A stretch of 19,073 bases of DNA, taken from NCBI RefSeq assembly GCF_050874005.1, contig NZ_JBNMJV010000042.1, forward strand, positions 1 through 19,073, in the 5' to 3' direction. This stretch comes from Huintestinicola sp050874005 (GTDB lineage Bacteria; Bacillota; Clostridia; Oscillospirales; Ruminococcaceae). The notes beneath the pieces were generated by a model. The model searched no databases and was not told the origin of the DNA. It saw only the letters and a program-made list of their open reading frames with translations. Made by a program: the position numbers and the translations under genes. Of the stretch, positions 7,462 through 15,276 are shown piece by piece. The stretch's first letter is position 1, and each line of letters starts with the position of its first letter.

Positions 7462-7576
7462 TAGTTTGATATAAATTTGTACAGAAACTTTAAATTTGTA
7501 TGTCCGTTTTTATTTACATTGACCATATCCTTGGGCATATTTGGGAAAATTTACCGTGTGTGCAAAAATATTTGTA
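7444..7576 (+). repeat. Recurring TTTGTA hexamers in the divergent promoter region
   Basis: TTTGTA occurs at 7444, 7476, 7495 and 7571; two copies extend to the 9-mer AAATTTGTA (7473-7481 and 7492-7500), exactly 19 bp apart. The copies lie between the divergent promoters of the EF-G-like and GH5 genes and could be a regulator site. The region is very AT-rich, so chance is possible. The remaining sequence of this gap (7343-7676) holds only the two promoters and the ribosome binding sites. Confidence 0.3.
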
Positions 7577-7585
7577 AAAAAAGCC

Positions 7586-7614
7586 TTGTTTTTTCGGCAG
7601 AAGTATGATATTAT
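7586..7614 (+). promoter_or_regulatory. Promoter for the GH5 gene
   Basis: TTGTTT (7586-7591), 17-bp spacer, TATTAT (7609-7614) with an upstream TG (extended -10). The expected start near 7621 gives a leader of about 55 nt that includes AGGAGG at 7663-7668. Confidence 0.72.
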
Positions 7615-7676
7615 TGTTGCAGATAGCTAAAGAAGTTAATTTCGGAAATTCAAATAAATTTCAGGAGGAAAAAGCT

Positions 7677-9488
7677 ATGAAAATGAAAACGTTATCATCT
7701 GCAGCTGCGATCGGGCTTGCGCTCTCAATGCTTGCAGGCTGCGGAAAGACCGCAGAAAACAATACGTCAGGAACGGAAGAAACATCTGCCGGATCTGTTT
7801 CACAGATGTCCCTGTCGCCGGAGGAGGACAAAATAAGATCAATGACGTCTCTTGAAATGATAAGGGCAATGGGCAACGGCATAAACCTCGGCAACACCCT
7901 TGAAGCCTACAATCACCAAGGGTACAGGGGCGGCGCAAACCCCGACGGCTTTGAAACAGGCTGGGGTCAGCCCTACACCACCGCCGAGATGATACAGGGT
8001 ATGAAGGACGCAGGCTTTGACACCATAAGAATACCCGTTGCCTGGACAAACGGTATGAACTTTGAGTCGGGAGACTACACCATCGACGAACGGCTTATGA
8101 ACCGTGTGGAGACCGTTGTCAACTATGCTCTTGACGCAGATATGTACGTTATCGTCAACGACCATTGGGACGGCGGCTGGTGGGGAATGTTCGGCTCCGA
8201 AGAGCAGGCGGCCAGAGACAAGGCGCTTGAGATGTACAAGTCAATGTGGAGCCAGATAGGCGAGCATTTCAAAGACTATTCCTACAAGCTCATCTTCGAG
8301 TCCGCAAACGAGGAGCTGGGCGACCGCTTAAATGACAAGGATATCACAGGCTCTGAGGGCGTTCTTTCAAAGAGCGAATGCTATGAAACGACTAATATGA
8401 TAAACAGCGAGTTTGTTAAGCTTATCCGCTCTCAGGGCGGAAACAATGCTGACCGTTTCCTGCTTATCGCAGGCTACAATACAGACATTGCCCTTACCTG
8501 CGACGACCGCTTCAAAATGCCCGAGGACACGGCTGACAGCAAGCTGCTCCTTTCCGTACATTACTACACTCCCTGGGACTACTGCGGGACCGAGAGCGTT
8601 GACCATTGGGGCTCTCCCGGAGATCTTGATGAGCAGAACGGTCTTTTCGAGAAGCTTTCCAAATTTTCCGAACAGGGCTATGGCGTTGTTATCGGCGAAT
8701 ATGCGGTAATGAAGAAGAACGGCGGCATCAAGCCCGACACGGACAAATTCTACTCCAATCTCCTTGACAACTGCGACCTTTATGATTTCTGCCCCGTTCT
8801 CTGGGACTGCAGCAATTTCTATAAGAGAGTTACAAATACTCTTGCCGACGAGACACTTGCGGAAATATTCTCCTCACGCAGATATGAAAACGAGAAAAGC
8901 AAGGACACCGAAACGGTAAAGTCCGAAGCAAAGGCAAGGATAGACGAAGCGGCACAGAAGGCTTCCGAGGAGCAGATGGATTCTATCGACCTGCTCCCCG
9001 CAGACGATATGGCTATTGCCTGGATAATGTACGCTTCAAGCGACTACGGCGTTTCATACAGCGTTGGCGACCAGTATGACCCCACCAACTGCACTACGGG
9101 ACTTAAAGCCGAGAATGTTCAGATAACAGGCGAGGGCACATACACAGTAAGCCTTGACTTTTCCGAATGCGGACTGGCAAAGGGCGTGGCGTTCTCCGCT
9201 CTGGGAATATCAAACGGCGAGGTGCTTTTCCCGGGATACACATACACCATTGACGAGATACTTATAAACGGCGAAGCATATGAAATGGCAGGAAAGGGCT
9301 ACACCTGCTCCGATGACGGGACCTGCACAAGAGTCAATCTCTACAACGGCTGGGTATCCTCAGTTCCCGGGGAGGCAAGAACTGCCGACGGAGACCTGAC
9401 CGACTGCTCCGCTCAGATAATGCCCCTTACCGAGGGAAAGAGAGTCAAGACTATTTCCGTGACATTTACAGTAAAAGCTCCGGACTGA
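7677..9488 (+). CDS. Glycoside hydrolase family 5 lipoprotein (endoglucanase-type)
   Basis: A 603-residue secreted lipoprotein. The ATG at 7677 has AGGAGG 8 nt upstream and gives an N-terminus MKMKTLSSAAAIGLALSMLAGC with a lipobox LAGC (lipid-modified C22), so the enzyme is tethered outside the membrane. The (beta/alpha)8 GH5 domain spans about residues 60-400: GINLGNTLEA near the start, RIPVAW, VNDHWDGGWWGMFGS (H163), the acid/base in SANEE (N211-E212), SVHYYTP (H295, Y297), the nucleophile in VIGEYAV (E341) and W376 in CPVLWDC. A charged helical linker (about 407-437) leads to a C-terminal beta-sandwich-like domain (about 440-603) with several cysteines, probably carbohydrate-binding. The likely substrate is beta-1,4-glucan or a related hemicellulose, but subfamily and specificity cannot be fixed here. 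Monocistronic, with its own promoter and terminator. Confidence 0.95.
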   Translation: MKMKTLSSAAAIGLALSMLAGCGKTAENNTSGTEETSAGSVSQMSLSPEEDKIRSMTSLEMIRAMGNGINLGNTLEAYNHQGYRGGANPDGFETGWGQPYTTAEMIQGMKDAGFDTIRIPVAWTNGMNFESGDYTIDERLMNRVETVVNYALDADMYVIVNDHWDGGWWGMFGSEEQAARDKALEMYKSMWSQIGEHFKDYSYKLIFESANEELGDRLNDKDITGSEGVLSKSECYETTNMINSEFVKLIRSQGGNNADRFLLIAGYNTDIALTCDDRFKMPEDTADSKLLLSVHYYTPWDYCGTESVDHWGSPGDLDEQNGLFEKLSKFSEQGYGVVIGEYAVMKKNGGIKPDTDKFYSNLLDNCDLYDFCPVLWDCSNFYKRVTNTLADETLAEIFSSRRYENEKSKDTETVKSEAKARIDEAAQKASEEQMDSIDLLPADDMAIAWIMYASSDYGVSYSVGDQYDPTNCTTGLKAENVQITGEGTYTVSLDFSECGLAKGVAFSALGISNGEVLFPGYTYTIDEILINGEAYEMAGKGYTCSDDGTCTRVNLYNGWVSSVPGEARTADGDLTDCSAQIMPLTEGKRVKTISVTFTVKAPD

Positions 9489-9513
9489 TAAATCAAACGA
9501 AAATCTATCTCAC

Positions 9514-9548
9514 GTTCTGCCGCACACAAATGCGGCAGAACTTTTTTT
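9514..9548 (+). terminator. Terminator of the GH5 gene
   Basis: Perfect 11-bp stem GTTCTGCCGCA (9514-9524) / TGCGGCAGAAC (9531-9541), 6-nt loop, then seven T. Confidence 0.95.
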
Positions 9549-9586
9549 GCCCGAGGATCGTTTTTTCGGGTATAAACGCCAAAACC

Positions 9587-9730
9587 TTGTAGGAAAGCCG
9601 CCCCTACAATATTGCGGTGATAGCACCCGTCAAATTACGATTTGCATCTCAGCTTATTTGTAACGTTACCGAGCCGTCTGTCTGCCGCCCAAACATACTA
9701 TAGAACGTCTCGCTGCGGGTCGTCACCCGC
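9587..9730. repeat. Small palindromes resembling dispersed-repeat remnants in a 290-bp gap
   Basis: The gap 9549-9841 has no gene. It contains TTGTAGG (9587-9593) paired with CCTACAA (9603-9609) around a GCCGCC-containing loop, and GCGGGT (9715-9720) paired with ACCCGC (9725-9730) over CGTC. On the minus strand these read TTGTAGGGGCGGC and GGCGGGTGACGACCCGC, which in my experience resemble fragments of short GC-rich repeats scattered in Oscillospiraceae genomes; that recollection was not checked. The rest is AT-rich leader sequence. Confidence 0.4.
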
Positions 9731-9841
9731 CAAATATGTACAAATTTATTCAAAGGTTACAAAGCGAAAACAAAATGGTATCAAAATCAAGGCAAAAGAT
9801 TAAATGATGAAAACAAAAGGCTGACAATTCGGGAAAAACCA

Positions 9842-9870
9842 TTGACATAAAGCTTTTAGGCTGATATTAT
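9842..9870 (+). promoter_or_regulatory. Strong sigma-A promoter for the pseudokinase gene
   Basis: Perfect TTGACA (9842-9847), 17-bp spacer, TATTAT (9865-9870) with an extended TG. The start near 9877 gives a leader of about 60 nt with AAGGAG at 9921-9926. Confidence 0.88.
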
Positions 9871-9936
9871 ATTATTGCGGGAGTGCGTAATGTCCTCCTG
9901 TATGTATGATAATTATCCGAAAGGAGCTGCCGGGCT

Positions 9937-11907
9937 TTGGCTGAATATAACTTAAAACTTTGTATGGGCTGTATGGAGCCGAAGGACTCGGAAGGCGTAT
10001 GTCCCCTTTGCGGATATTCTCCCGATGTTCCGTCTCTGCCCGAATATCTGTCTCCCGGGACCTTTCTGAACGACAGATACATTGTGGGAAAGCTCCTGCG
10101 CTTCAACGGCGAGGGCGCCGACTACATAGGATTTGATACAGTTACATCTTCAAAGGTCACTATACGTGAATATATGCCCGATACCCTGTGCAGCCGTGCA
10201 AAGGACAGCAGCGTTATTGCCGTTAAGCAGAACTGCGTTGCTCAGTACAAGGCGTTTATGTCCGAATTTGTGGAGCTTAACAAAATGCTCGCCAAAATGA
10301 GGACTCTCGGTCACATCAACCCCGCTATTGATATGTTCGGGGACAACAACACGGGATATGTGGTCTTCAGATACATCGAGGGAATGAACCTTGCCAAATA
10401 TCTCAAGGAGCACGCAGGCGAGCTTACCTGGGACGAGGTCAAGAAAATGTTCCCCCCCATATTCACCACCCTTTCCCTTATCCATAATGCAGGACTTGTC
10501 CACAGGGGCATTTCTCCCGAAAATATAATAGTTGACGAAAAGGGCGAGCTGAAGCTCATAGGCTTCTGCATTGCCGACGCACGAACTGCCAACACGGAGC
10601 TTGCCTCCGAGGTATACAGCGGATATGCCGCTCCCGAGCAGTACAGCTCAAGCAACTGGCAGGGTACCTGGACGGACGTTTACGGCATATGTGCCCTGCT
10701 GTACCGTATTCTCACAGGCACCACCCCCACAAATGCTATGGAGCGCCTTGCAAACGACACGCTCCTGCCGCCTAAGAGCCTTAACAACAATATTCCCGCA
10801 AATGTATCGAAGGTCATTATGAACGGAATGAGCCTTTCGGGTGAGCTTCGCATACAGACGGTGACAGAGCTTGTTACCCAGCTTTTCGAGGAGCCTGAGT
10901 TCAATAAGCCCCGTCCTGCGGCTCAGACCCAGACCATTTCTATCCCGAAGCAGCACAGCACAAAGGGTCCCGCTCCCGAGCCGAGACCTGTCAAAAAAAA
11001 TGACCGTATGAGCAGACGAAAGGTATTCGCTATTGCTGCAATTGTTACCTGTATTGTGGCATTTACGGGTATGGCTGTGCTTATGATGACCCTTGACGAC
11101 AACAGCAGCCAGATAACAAACGCCATCACTCAGGCGACCACTCCCGAAACTTTTCCCGATACCGAAACTATGCCTGTTACCGACGAGAGCGGCGAAATTG
11201 TTACCACTTCTCTTCCAGCATCATCTGCAGAAGCGGCAGACCCTTCCACTCTCCCCACTCTTGCGGTCATTGAGACAGGCTCCGTTTCCGACGGCACCTC
11301 CGAGCAGACTACCATCAAGCCCGGTGCTACGGTCTACATTATGAATGACCTGGTAGGCAAGAATTTTGATACGGTGAAAAACTCCTCCGCTAATGAAAAT
11401 CTCACCATTATCCCCGAGTATATTTACACCGACGAGTACGAAAAGGGCATTATTTTTGCGCAGTCAATAGAAAAGGGTTCTAACTACGAAAAGGGCACCG
11501 AGGTCACTCTGAAAATAAGTATGGGTCCCGCAAAGGTCGTGGTTCCTGAGTTCTTCGGACTGAACAAGAAGGATTATTTCGATATCCTCAACGCAAACGG
11601 AATAAAGTACGAGGAAAAGCCCTACGAGACCGACAACACACTTAACGATTATGTTGCCTGGATCAGCATTGAGCCGGGCGAATATATCGACCTGGAAGCA
11701 GGCGAGGTATTATCCGTTTTCGTTGCGGTAAATCCCGACAACACGGCTCCCTCCGAAACAACCGTTACTACCACCGAAACTACCACGGAGTTCTCTTCGG
11801 CGTGGGTGACTACCTCCATTCCCGAGATAACCACCGTTACCGAGTCCCAGCCCGCTGCCCCGGTGCTCACCGACGAGCCCGATATCACCATTTCGCTGGA
11901 TTATTAA
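9937..11907 (+). CDS. Zinc-ribbon Ser/Thr kinase-like PASTA protein, predicted pseudokinase
   Basis: A 656-residue membrane sensor-type protein. It starts at TTG 9937, 10 nt after AAGGAG, and opens with a zinc ribbon (C9, C12, C22, C25). A kinase fold follows (about 45-318), but the key residues are changed: the VAIK lysine is Arg77 (VTIREY), HRD is HRG (H189-R190-G191), and DFG is GFC (G209-F210-C211). Asn196 and the APE motif (232-234) are kept. Phosphotransfer is therefore unlikely, although ATP or partner binding is possible. A Pro-rich basic linker precedes one transmembrane helix (about 363-385). Outside lie a Thr/Glu-rich stalk, two PASTA domains (about 467-529 and 530-599) and a Thr-rich tail that may be glycosylated. 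PASTA kinases such as PrkC bind muropeptides; here a scaffold role in cell-wall sensing is inferred. Monocistronic. Confidence 0.92.
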   Translation: MAEYNLKLCMGCMEPKDSEGVCPLCGYSPDVPSLPEYLSPGTFLNDRYIVGKLLRFNGEGADYIGFDTVTSSKVTIREYMPDTLCSRAKDSSVIAVKQNCVAQYKAFMSEFVELNKMLAKMRTLGHINPAIDMFGDNNTGYVVFRYIEGMNLAKYLKEHAGELTWDEVKKMFPPIFTTLSLIHNAGLVHRGISPENIIVDEKGELKLIGFCIADARTANTELASEVYSGYAAPEQYSSSNWQGTWTDVYGICALLYRILTGTTPTNAMERLANDTLLPPKSLNNNIPANVSKVIMNGMSLSGELRIQTVTELVTQLFEEPEFNKPRPAAQTQTISIPKQHSTKGPAPEPRPVKKNDRMSRRKVFAIAAIVTCIVAFTGMAVLMMTLDDNSSQITNAITQATTPETFPDTETMPVTDESGEIVTTSLPASSAEAADPSTLPTLAVIETGSVSDGTSEQTTIKPGATVYIMNDLVGKNFDTVKNSSANENLTIIPEYIYTDEYEKGIIFAQSIEKGSNYEKGTEVTLKISMGPAKVVVPEFFGLNKKDYFDILNANGIKYEEKPYETDNTLNDYVAWISIEPGEYIDLEAGEVLSVFVAVNPDNTAPSETTVTTTETTTEFSSAWVTTSIPEITTVTESQPAAPVLTDEPDITISLDY

Positions 11908-11949
11908 GCTTGTGCTGAACAAAAGAAAGATACAAAACGGAAAAATATG

Positions 11950-11990
11950 CCGCCGCCCGAGGAAAGAGATATATCCTCGGGCGGCGGTGT
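11950..11990. terminator. Shared terminator between convergent genes
   Basis: Perfect 14-bp stem CCGCCGCCCGAGGA (11950-11963) / TCCTCGGGCGGCGG (11974-11987). On the plus strand TGTTTTA follows; on the minus strand CATATTTTT follows, so it can end both the pseudokinase transcript and the minus-strand operon. It lies 4 bp from the stop codon of the alpha-solenoid gene. Confidence 0.9.
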
Positions 11991-11991
11991 T

Positions 11992-13368
11992 TTATTTGCG
12001 TCTTGCTAAAAGCTTTTCGGCATATGCCCTTGTATCGGGATTGGCGTCATAACAGGCTTCTTCAAGTATTTTATCCGAAAGACAGCGGCACTTTGACATT
12101 GCTTTTATAACATAATACCTGCAAAAGGTGCAGCTCATTCGGGAATATATGTACGCAAGTATTTCCTTTGCCTTTCGTGTGGGATAGCGTCTGAAAGCCT
12201 TTTCTATATCTCTGTAAAGCATATGAAGCTGCCCTTCGTCAAAAACCGCGTTTTCAAGAACGGACAGCAGATATTTTACATCTTCTCCCTTTGCCTTTGA
12301 GATGTATGCGTCCAGAGCCGCAGCCATAAGCTCCGAGTCTGCATTTTCGGGAAGCTTTGAAAGCTCCTCTGCCGCATATTTTTTCACAAGCTCCTCATTA
12401 TCGGAAATCTTGCACATTACATAGAAAAGCTTCTCACGAAGCTCCTCGCTGCCGCTGTCATACATACGGAAAAGCTTGCCGCTGTCAAGGGGAAAGGGTC
12501 TGAAAATAAAGGCTCCAAGCATAATAAGCTGCTTTTCTCCGTCCTTCTCGGACAGCATAAGCTCTGCAAGCCTTTTCAGATCAGCTTCATCGGCGGCTTT
12601 GGCAAAGAGCCTTGTCATCAGCTGCTTTTTTCTTATATCCTCGTCTCCGTTAAGACATTCCATAAGGCGGTCAAAGCTTGGACGGGGACGTTTTGCAGGC
12701 TTGTTTTTTGGGTATCTTCTGAAAAGAAAATGCTCGGGGTCATAAAATGCATTATCAAAGGCTCTCACATATTCCCTCGGAACATCTTTCAGAAGCTTTC
12801 GTGAATACTCTTTACCTTTGTCACGCAGAAAACGCATATAAAAATATTCAAGGCTGAACATATCCGAATTTGGATATTCGGTCAGATATTTTCCTACGTT
12901 TTTCACCGTTCTCACGAAATAGCTTTCGTCCTCGTCTGACAGAACGGTACAGAGATTTTCAAAACCGTCTCTGCGGAAACGGTTGGGGTGCATCTTTCCC
13001 GTGGAAAGCTCGCTGAGCTTTCGTTCATAGAGACGGTCAAGAAACTCTGCCGCCCCGGAATATCCCTTTCTCCGGTACAGCACAAGAATGGATATCATCT
13101 GCTGACATTCCCAGTCGTCTAAATTCCGCTCATATTCAAGGCGGCGCATTATGCTTTCCAGAAAATAGGACTCCTGCCCCGTGAGACAAATTGCCTCGAA
13201 AAGATAATCTGCCCTGTCGCCCTCGCACTGCATATCAAAGCAGGTATTGTGGGTGCAGCAGTATTCTATCTGACGGGCATATTCCATCGGAGCGTTACAG
13301 TTTTTCAGAAAGATGAGCGCGCTGCCGTAGCCGCTTTCTAAAAGCTGTCTGAATTCACTTTTGGTCAT
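11992..13368 (-). CDS. Alpha-solenoid (HEAT-like) protein, function unknown
   Basis: A 458-residue, almost wholly helical soluble protein without signal peptide or transmembrane segment. The C-terminal half (about 232-458) has regular helix pairs of 30-40 residues (for example DEADLKRLAELMLSEKDGEKQLIMLGAF and CRYYVIKAMSKCRC... PDTRAYAEKLLARRK), the pattern of HEAT repeats that form binding scaffolds. A basic proline-rich hinge (RRYPKNKPAKRPRP, 217-230) splits it from an N-terminal helical part with clustered cysteines (C24, C37, C38, C43, C48). The start ATG at 13368 overlaps the end of the upstream small gene by 14 bp, indicating translational coupling; the purine-rich GGAGAGGG upstream is a likely ribosome binding site. 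No catalytic motif was seen. A partner-binding role with the small protein is inferred from the coupling. Confidence 0.85.
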   Translation of the reverse strand: MTKSEFRQLLESGYGSALIFLKNCNAPMEYARQIEYCCTHNTCFDMQCEGDRADYLFEAICLTGQESYFLESIMRRLEYERNLDDWECQQMISILVLYRRKGYSGAAEFLDRLYERKLSELSTGKMHPNRFRRDGFENLCTVLSDEDESYFVRTVKNVGKYLTEYPNSDMFSLEYFYMRFLRDKGKEYSRKLLKDVPREYVRAFDNAFYDPEHFLFRRYPKNKPAKRPRPSFDRLMECLNGDEDIRKKQLMTRLFAKAADEADLKRLAELMLSEKDGEKQLIMLGAFIFRPFPLDSGKLFRMYDSGSEELREKLFYVMCKISDNEELVKKYAAEELSKLPENADSELMAAALDAYISKAKGEDVKYLLSVLENAVFDEGQLHMLYRDIEKAFRRYPTRKAKEILAYIYSRMSCTFCRYYVIKAMSKCRCLSDKILEEACYDANPDTRAYAEKLLARRK

Positions 13369-13768
13369 TCTCTTCTCTCTTCACCCTCTCCTTTATCCTT
13401 TCGGGGTCGTTAAGATAATCGTCAAGGTCAAGATATTCGTCGCAGACAAGCTCCTTGTAGGCTCTCTGCTTGTCAATATAGGTGGGGACGGTCTCACGGC
13501 TGAGATATTCCTCCTCAAGCCATTTAAGCATTTCGGCGTGTCCCTCTTCGGAAAGGGGGAACTCTCTCATTTCTACATTTTCCGACTTGTCAATGCAGTT
13601 CCTGCCCGACCAGATATATGCTCTCAGGGTCTTGTCCCCTTCCTTGGGGCAGTTCGGAACTACCTTGTAGTTCATATCCTTTTCGGAGGCGCTGCCTGTG
13701 AATATGCCCTTTTCTCCGAACACGAAGAATTTCGGTATCTCAAAATATTTTGAGGCTGATGAACCCAT
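13355..13768 (-). CDS. Small acidic protein of unknown function, coupled to the alpha-solenoid gene
   Basis: A 137-residue soluble protein not recognised. The N-terminal part looks beta-rich (EIPKFFVFGEKGIFTGSA, then KTLRAYIWSGRNCI), a middle helix follows (SEEGHAEMLKWLEEEYLSR, about 73-91), and the C-terminus is very charged (CDEYLDLDDYLNDPERIKERVKREENDQK). There is no signal peptide. The ATG at 13768 is preceded by AAAGGAATG about 10 nt upstream. Its last 14 bp overlap the start of the alpha-solenoid gene, so the two products are probably made together and may interact. A folded palindromic element lies directly upstream of its ribosome binding site and could regulate it. Confidence 0.82.
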   Translation of the reverse strand: MGSSASKYFEIPKFFVFGEKGIFTGSASEKDMNYKVVPNCPKEGDKTLRAYIWSGRNCIDKSENVEMREFPLSEEGHAEMLKWLEEEYLSRETVPTYIDKQRAYKELVCDEYLDLDDYLNDPERIKERVKREENDQK

Positions 13769-13790
13769 TTAATAACCATTCCTTTCTTGA

Positions 13791-13871
13791 GAGTTTTGTG
13801 GTTTTCGTAAGAAAATTTCGGACGGCAGTCCGAAAAACAAAACTCGGTTTGAAAATCTTTGATTTTCAAAC
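13791..13871 (-). repeat. Compact palindromic element: three-way-junction fold plus adjacent hairpin
   Basis: GAGTTTTGT (13791-13799) pairs with ACAAAACTC (13837-13845) and encloses two hairpins: TTTTC/GAAAA (13802-13806 / 13811-13815, loop GTAA) and TTTCGGAC/GTCCGAAA (13816-13823 / 13828-13835, loop GGCA). Immediately beside it GTTTGAAAATC (13847-13857) pairs with GATTTTCAAAC (13861-13871) over a 3-nt loop. Nearly every base of the 81 bp is paired. It fills the gap between the PepV-type gene and the small unknown gene, so it is either a mobile palindromic repeat or a cis-acting RNA of the operon. Confidence 0.7.
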
Positions 13872-13883
13872 ATTGCCTCTCTT

Positions 13884-15272
13884 TCACATACAAAGCCGAA
13901 GTATGGCTTTGCAGTATATTTCAATGTCCTTTGTAAGCTCGTCTATGCCAATGAACTCATTGGCACCGTGCATATTGTTCTCATCGCTCCACTCCGCGCC
14001 GAATGCAACGCCGTTTTCCGTGTCGTGGACATAGGTGCCGCCGCCGATGGCTATGCATTTGCCCTTTTTGCCTGTGCAGTCTTCGTAAACGGATAGAAGG
14101 GTCTTTATCATTTCGCTGTTTTCATCGGCGTGGTGAGGTTCGCTTACAAGTGATGCATTGCCCGAAAGTCCTGCCTGTGTGAGCTTTTCGGTCATTACGG
14201 GGATAAGGTCCGAGCTGCGCCTGCAAACGGGGAAGCGGCAGTCGGTCATAAAGGATATTTTTCCGTCGTGACAGTCTGCAAGGCTGAGAACAAGGGTCAG
14301 CGCTCCCGAAAGCTCGTCCGAGCAGCTTACTCCTATGCCCTTGCCCTCGCTGTCACCGTAGGGATAAAGCCCTGATAAAGCCGCAAGCTTTTCGGAAATA
14401 TCCCCGTCAAAGGGGAGCTTTGACAGCAGGGTGATAAGGGCAGTAAGGGCGTTTTTGCCCTGTTCGGGGGTGGAGGCGTGGGCGCCTTTGCCCTTTGCTT
14501 TTATACGTACAGTATGATTATCATATTTTTCTACTGCAAGTATAATCCCGCTCAGTTCATAGTCTTTGAATATCTCAACGATTTCTTCTGCTTCAAAGCC
14601 CGAAACAATAGCTTCCGCTCTTTCGGGAACGGCATTTGCAACGCTGCCGCCTTTGAGTGACAGGAGAGCTTTATTTCCCGAGGTATAGCTGCCCGATATT
14701 CCAAGGCGTATCATTCCCTTTTCAATGTTTATAACGGGAAAGCTGCCGTCGGGGGTGAAAAGCATTGGGGGGAATTTTTCCTTTTTGGTGTAGTATTCCA
14801 TATCCGCAGAGCCGTTTTCCTCGTTGCTGCCCAGGATAAGACGGAAATTTCTGCGAAGCTTTATCCCGCTGTCACGTATCATTCGCATTGCGGTGATTAC
14901 GGCGGCGGCAGGACCTTTGTCGTCAATTGCTCCTCTGCCGTAAACTCTGCCCTCACGCACTTCCGCTTTAAAGGGGTCGGAGTGCCATTCCTGTCCCTCG
15001 GTGGGGACAACATCAAGGTGACACAAAATGCCAAGCTCCGCTTCGCCCTCCCCGAAATCTGCGGTTATGGCGTGGTTGTCGAAATTTCTCACCTTGAAGC
15101 CATCTTCCGAAAGGGTCTTTGCCGCAAATGCAAGGCAGTCGGCGCATTCTTTGCCGTAGGGCATATTTTCTCGGGGCTCACCCATTACGCTTTTGAAGCT
15201 TATGAGTTCGGAGAGAAGCTTTACTGCGCTGTCTGTGTATTCGGGGGCTTTTTTGGAAAGTTCGTTTATCAT
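13884..15272 (-). CDS. pepV: M20 family dipeptidase, PepV (Sapep) type
   Basis: Zinc-dependent dipeptidase that cleaves dipeptides in the cytoplasm. The 462-residue product has all the metal-binding motifs of the M20A PepV group: HLDVVP (H85, catalytic D87), GRGAIDDKGP (D118 region), NEENG (E151-E152), FTPDGSFPVINIEKG (D175) and the C-terminal HGANEF (H435). A lid/dimerisation domain lies between about 185 and 385. No signal peptide. ATG at 15272 with AAAGGAT 7 nt upstream, the site lying inside the end of the upstream gene; the gap to that gene's stop is 4 nt, so the two are translationally coupled. It probably recycles peptides; with the M3 oligoendopeptidase nearby it would complete peptide breakdown to amino acids. 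Confidence 0.95.
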   Translation of the reverse strand: MINELSKKAPEYTDSAVKLLSELISFKSVMGEPRENMPYGKECADCLAFAAKTLSEDGFKVRNFDNHAITADFGEGEAELGILCHLDVVPTEGQEWHSDPFKAEVREGRVYGRGAIDDKGPAAAVITAMRMIRDSGIKLRRNFRLILGSNEENGSADMEYYTKKEKFPPMLFTPDGSFPVINIEKGMIRLGISGSYTSGNKALLSLKGGSVANAVPERAEAIVSGFEAEEIVEIFKDYELSGIILAVEKYDNHTVRIKAKGKGAHASTPEQGKNALTALITLLSKLPFDGDISEKLAALSGLYPYGDSEGKGIGVSCSDELSGALTLVLSLADCHDGKISFMTDCRFPVCRRSSDLIPVMTEKLTQAGLSGNASLVSEPHHADENSEMIKTLLSVYEDCTGKKGKCIAIGGGTYVHDTENGVAFGAEWSDENNMHGANEFIGIDELTKDIEIYCKAILRLCM

Positions 15273-15276
15273 AAAA

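Noticed and set aside
9549..9936. CRISPR array or attachment site in the largest internal gap
   Set aside because: No regularly spaced direct repeats and no tRNA-end duplication were found; only isolated small palindromes.
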